Assembly (NCBI GenBank): GCA_903881265.1
Contig: CAIRSV010000318.1
Coordinates: 1 to 8,961 of the forward strand
Reading direction: 5' to 3'
DNA: 8,961 bases
Source: an uncultured Bacteroidota bacterium
Lineage (GTDB): Bacteria > Bacteroidota > Bacteroidia > Chitinophagales > Chitinophagaceae
The translations under genes and the position numbers were made by a program. Within the stretch, counting starts at the first letter, position 1, and every line of letters begins with the position of its first letter. Below, one piece after another: positions 6,539 to 8,961 of the stretch. The notes beneath the pieces were generated by a model that was not told where the DNA came from, did no database searches, and was given only the letters and a program-made list of their open reading frames with translations.

Positions 6539-6571
6539 CTTTCAACTGACGATTAAAGTCTGTATAACTCC

Positions 6572-7594
6572 ATGGATTCAACCACTATCATTGAACGAAT
6601 AAAGAATGTCGAATTACTGAAACAGGATGATTCAGAAATTTGGTCTAACCTAACGGAAGAATTTCCTTTCTTTACTTGTGCCCAATGGTTAAAATTTGGG
6701 CATGCATCGTTGCATGGTGCCGTTCACTTGAAGCCTGTTGTCTTATACAAATCTGACCCACTTGAATTTGCTCGTTTCAACAAGTTAGTAGACCTTTCAA
6801 AGAAGAAACAAGCGGCAGAAGGTAACATTGATAGGTCTGTAAAAAAATCAACGCCTGAAATTATTTCAACAAGCAATGCTGTTGACGTTGTCATCACGTC
6901 GACAAAACCAGTTCTTGATGTAGCAACAGTTGATGAAATCTCTGCGACGACTATAGATATTGATGTCGAAGCTATTCAATCAATCGAACCTCATACGGAA
7001 ACAACCTCATTACTCGACGTTGAGGTTGATACGCAGGCTACAATTGAAAACAACGATGTATTGCAGTTGATCAATGAATTGCCGAACTCTGCGCCTTTCG
7101 AACTCACTAAAGGAATTCACCACAAGCAGAACGAAATTGAGACACAAATTTCAACCACATCAGAGAAACCATTCTCCTCTTCAACAACCGAATTCCAGTC
7201 GACATCTACAACAAGCAAAGAAGATGACGAAGACAAATCACTTATGGTGATGATGAGTTTTACGGAATGGCTCAATCATTTTAAACACAAGGCCGCGGTT
7301 GAGATGGAAGAGACAAAAGAGAAAAAGGCGCTTAAAGCAGCTTGGCAAAAAGAGAAACTCGCAGAAGCAGCTGATGAAGAATTAGATGAAATTCCTGAAC
7401 CGCTTTTCAAACAGGCTATGGATTCAATTTCGATGGAATCATCCCTCATCAGTGAGGCCCTTGCCGAAATATTAGCCAAGCAAGGAAAAAAGGACAAAGC
7501 AATTTCAATGTACAAAAAATTAAGTTTGCGTAATCCCGAAAAAAGCCCTTACTTTGCGAACCTAATAAACGAATTAAATTTAAACATCGAATAA
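6572..7594 (+). CDS. Uncharacterised acidic protein with C-terminal TPR-like motif, secG partner gene
   Basis: A 340-residue protein of unknown function with no signal peptide or membrane segment, so probably cytoplasmic. Three regions are visible. Residues 1-75 are folded (IERIKNVELLKQDDSEIWSN, then EEFPFFTCAQWLKFGHASLH). Residues about 80-220 are low-complexity, rich in Thr, Ser, Glu and Asp, and likely disordered. The C-terminal part has a conserved-looking SFTEWLNHFKHK (229-240), a charged Ala/Glu/Lys helix (242-270) and a TPR-like unit, SEALAEILAKQGKKDKAISM to YKKLSLRNPEKSPYFANLI (294-333). From memory, proteins of this plan sit directly upstream of secG in many Bacteroidota. Its stop is two bases before the secG ATG, which implies co-transcription and suggests, by inference only, a role near the Sec translocon. 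I do not recognise a named family. Confidence 0.8.
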   Translation: MDSTTIIERIKNVELLKQDDSEIWSNLTEEFPFFTCAQWLKFGHASLHGAVHLKPVVLYKSDPLEFARFNKLVDLSKKKQAAEGNIDRSVKKSTPEIISTSNAVDVVITSTKPVLDVATVDEISATTIDIDVEAIQSIEPHTETTSLLDVEVDTQATIENNDVLQLINELPNSAPFELTKGIHHKQNEIETQISTTSEKPFSSSTTEFQSTSTTSKEDDEDKSLMVMMSFTEWLNHFKHKAAVEMEETKEKKALKAAWQKEKLAEAADEELDEIPEPLFKQAMDSISMESSLISEALAEILAKQGKKDKAISMYKKLSLRNPEKSPYFANLINELNLNIE

Positions 7595-7596
7595 TT

Positions 7597-7995
7597 ATGG
7601 CATTTTTATTATTTATATTAATTGTAGTTACTTGTGCAGCGTTAGCTTTTTTTGTCTTGATTCAAAACCCTAAAGGTGGCGGATTAGCAGGATCCTTCGG
7701 TGGATTAGGGAATCAAATGATGGGTGCTAAGCAAAGTACAGACGTCGTTGAAAAAGGAACGTGGGTTTGCGCTTCAGCCTTATTGATTCTTACATTAGGT
7801 TCATTCATCTTGTCGCCAAAATCATCAACGAACGTAAACGAAAAAACACGTTCTGAAAAAGTAAATAAAGGTGTTCCTGCCGCACAAGCACCGGCTCCAG
7901 CACCTCAACAAGCGCCTGCGCAAGCTCAGCCACAACCTGCAAATGCAGCACCGGCTCCTCAAGCTCCTGCACCAGCACCGGCTCCTCAAAAATAA
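7597..7995 (+). CDS. secG: Preprotein translocase subunit SecG with Ala/Pro/Gln-rich C-terminal tail
   Basis: A 132-residue inner-membrane protein, the small subunit of the SecYEG channel. Membrane segment 1 is residues about 2-22 and segment 2 about 54-73. The cytoplasmic loop between them carries the family signature VLIQNPKGGGLAGSFGG (20-36), matching the E. coli pattern VLLQxGKG...GASFG. After a charged linker, residues 94-132 form a tail made almost only of Ala, Pro and Gln, ending in PAPAPAPQK. This tail is absent from short SecG proteins such as that of E. coli, but similar tails occur in Bacteroidota. In SecG topology both termini face the periplasm, so the tail would be periplasmic. 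The gene is two bases behind the TPR-like gene and is followed by a terminator, so it is the last gene of that operon. Confidence 0.94.
   Translation: MAFLLFILIVVTCAALAFFVLIQNPKGGGLAGSFGGLGNQMMGAKQSTDVVEKGTWVCASALLILTLGSFILSPKSSTNVNEKTRSEKVNKGVPAAQAPAPAPQQAPAQAQPQPANAAPAPQAPAPAPAPQK
7887..7985 (+). repeat. Short direct DNA repeats encoding the SecG Ala/Pro tail
   Basis: The 12-base unit AGCACCGGCTCC occurs exactly at 7887-7898, 7947-7958 and 7974-7985; the second and third copies continue with TCAA. Related CTCCTGC and CAAGCTC units lie between them. The repeats keep the reading frame and encode Ala-Pro-Ala-Pro. This looks like tail growth by in-frame duplication, and tail length is likely to vary between relatives. 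Confidence 0.8.
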
Positions 7996-8013
7996 TATCA
8001 CTTTATTCATTAT

Positions 8014-8064
8014 AAAAGCCTTGATTTTAGGATGTTCACATTCAAAAGATCAAGGCTTTTTTTT
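8014..8064. terminator. Intrinsic terminator after secG, probably bidirectional
   Basis: A perfect 12-bp stem, AAAAGCCTTGAT (8014-8025) and ATCAAGGCTTTT (8049-8060), encloses a 23-base loop and ends in a run of eight T (8057-8064). It begins 18 bases after the secG stop. The same stem also ends in four T on the minus strand, so it could serve the convergent YkgJ-type gene, whose stop is at 8088. The long loop is unusual for an intrinsic terminator, but the stem and T-run are strong. Confidence 0.85.
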
Positions 8065-8087
8065 ATATAAAAATTCGTGCGCTGTAC

Positions 8088-8555
8088 TTAGAATAATTGC
8101 GTTAGTTTCTCGAGCATTGAATACACAGCTGGACAAACTTCTGTGTTCTTGATTGTCAGTGCTGTTCGTTTAAGTAATACATCTTCATCGGTGTATGGAT
8201 ATCGAGCGCAATCAGATGGCCGAACATCATAGATACCGCAATAGTTATCGCTTCCAAGAAAACTGCAAGGTTGTTGTTTTAACACATAATCATTCTCCTC
8301 ATCGAGCTTTAGGTAGGTTTGAATAAAATCACCTTCCTTCATTCCTAAAAACTTAGCGATGCGTTTTATATCAGGTATTTTAAATCTGGGCGAATGATTT
8401 TTACAGCAATTGGCGCAATCAAGGCAGTCGATTTTTGAAAAGACCTCATCGTGTAAATCAGGTAATTGTTTGATGATTTTACGCTGATCACATCGTTTAA
8501 GAAACGCAGCGTATTTCTTCTTATTTTCCTTTGCAGCCTTTTGCCATATTTCCAT
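8088..8555 (-). CDS. YkgJ-family cysteine-cluster protein (putative Zn- or Fe-S-binding)
   Basis: A 155-residue cytoplasmic protein of the YkgJ/CxxCxxCC family. Eight of its nine cysteines form the family pattern: Cys44, Cys47, Cys50 and Cys51 in CLDCANCC, Cys97 in QQPCSFL, Cys106 in YCGIYDVRPSDCARYP together with Cys116, and Cys141 in TEVCPAVY. Such clusters are annotated as zinc- or iron-sulfur-binding; the biochemical role of the family is not established. The N-terminal helix (1-35, rich in Lys) and the conserved RPSDCARYPY segment (112-121) are intact, and the length is typical. The start ATG at 8553-8555 fits. An imperfect -7 element TAGAATTG lies on the minus strand at 8616-8609, about 55 bases upstream. 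It converges on secG. Confidence 0.88.
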   Translation of the reverse strand: MEIWQKAAKENKKKYAAFLKRCDQRKIIKQLPDLHDEVFSKIDCLDCANCCKNHSPRFKIPDIKRIAKFLGMKEGDFIQTYLKLDEENDYVLKQQPCSFLGSDNYCGIYDVRPSDCARYPYTDEDVLLKRTALTIKNTEVCPAVYSMLEKLTQLF

Positions 8556-8670
8556 TGAAATGTATTGATTTTGATTTCGCTTATTCGGATGATGTGTTCA
8601 TTTTTTTACAATTCTAACTTGGCATAAAAACAGCACACGTAGCAACGTTAGAAGTTATCATGATAGGCTC

Positions 8671-8961
8671 TTATCCTTTCAAATTAAGTAGCATATCCTC
8701 TGTCATCATATCCAAGTCGTAGTGCGGTTTCCAACCCCAGTCTGCTTGTGCTTTGCTGTCATCAATGCTCATTGGCCAACTAGTAGCGATCTGTTGTCTA
8801 AAATCGGGCTTATACGTCAGTTGAAATTCTGGTATGTGTTTTGTGATAGATTGTCCGATTTCCTTAGGTGAAAAACTCATAGCGCTCAAGTTGTATGAAC
8901 TGCGAATCGTAATCTTTTCCTTTGGTGCTTCCATCAATTCAATGGTTGCACGGATGGCATC
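8671..8961 (-). CDS. NAD-dependent epimerase-like L-threonine 3-dehydrogenase, C-terminal part, cut by the window edge
   Basis: The last 96 residues of a short-chain (SDR-extended) enzyme. The frame is open to the right edge with DAIRATIELMEAP, so the internal Met near 8937 is not the true start. Recognisable stretches are RSSYNLSAMSFSPKEIG, KPDFRQQIATSWPMSIDDSK and ADWGWKPHYDLDMMTEDML. These match the C-terminal substrate domain of the SDR-type L-threonine dehydrogenases, where SWP-S-DDS-A-DWGW is highly conserved. Those enzymes oxidise L-threonine to 2-amino-3-ketobutyrate with NAD+. The Rossmann domain and the catalytic YxxxK are outside the window, so activity cannot be judged. It ends 115 bases upstream of the YkgJ-type gene, on the same strand. 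Confidence 0.85.
   Translation of the reverse strand, partial: DAIRATIELMEAPKEKITIRSSYNLSAMSFSPKEIGQSITKHIPEFQLTYKPDFRQQIATSWPMSIDDSKAQADWGWKPHYDLDMMTEDMLLNLKG

Noticed and set aside
7887..7985. Possible CRISPR or tandem-repeat array
   Set aside because: The repeats are short, in frame and encode a continuous Ala/Pro tail; there are no unique spacers of constant length.
7825..8152. Open frames on both strands over the SecG tail and its terminator (Arg/Cys-rich on minus, Leu/His-rich on plus)
   Set aside because: They are shadows of the Ala/Pro repeat coding. Their composition is explained by the repeat in other frames, and one runs through the terminator.
8671..8937. A complete 88-residue small gene at the right edge
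   Set aside because: The frame continues upstream to the window edge with residues that match the family, so this is the C-terminus of a larger enzyme.

Overview
This window looks like a core-chromosome segment from a member of the Bacteroidota, possibly of the Chitinophagales/Sphingobacteriales type; the placement below phylum is a guess. The base composition is AT-rich. Several genes are preceded by the Bacteroidota promoter -7 element TAnnTTTG rather than by clear Shine-Dalgarno sites. Several families typical of the phylum are present: a TamA-like outer-membrane lipoprotein (TamL), a DUF4476 protein, SecG with an Ala/Pro-rich tail preceded by a TPR-type protein, and the sppA/folK/deoxynucleoside kinase cluster. 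No phage, insertion sequence, CRISPR, tRNA or rRNA signal was found.

Layout from left to right. Positions 1-652 (minus) hold the N-terminal part of a TamL-type lipoprotein that runs off the left edge; it was recognised by translating the minus strand. It diverges, across only 15 bases, from a SpoU/TrmH-family RNA methyltransferase (668-1393, plus). Next comes a secreted protein with a PEGA-like N-terminus, an Asn/Trp/His-rich linker and a C-terminal DUF4476 domain (1458-2249, plus). A bidirectional terminator (2274-2308) separates it from the convergent SppA signal peptide peptidase (2325-4076, minus). SppA diverges from folK (4139-4636), which is followed on the plus strand by a deoxynucleoside kinase (4712-5344), class I fructose-bisphosphate aldolase (5425-6483), an uncharacterised TPR-type protein (6572-7594) and secG (7597-7995). 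The last two are two bases apart and almost certainly form an operon. A second hairpin terminator (8014-8064) lies between secG and a convergent YkgJ-type cysteine-cluster protein (8088-8555, minus). The right edge holds the C-terminus of a short-chain L-threonine 3-dehydrogenase-like NAD-dependent epimerase (8671-8961, minus).

The genes are mostly housekeeping: envelope assembly and secretion (TamL, SppA, SecG and its partner), RNA modification, folate synthesis, nucleoside salvage, glycolysis/gluconeogenesis and amino-acid catabolism. I see no clearly new multi-gene system. The items most worth a second look are the linker of the DUF4476 protein, the TPR-SecG pairing, the altered DRS/ERS motif of the deoxynucleoside kinase, and the very tight divergent start regions that force promoters into neighbouring genes. 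No stretch longer than about 120 bases lacks a gene.
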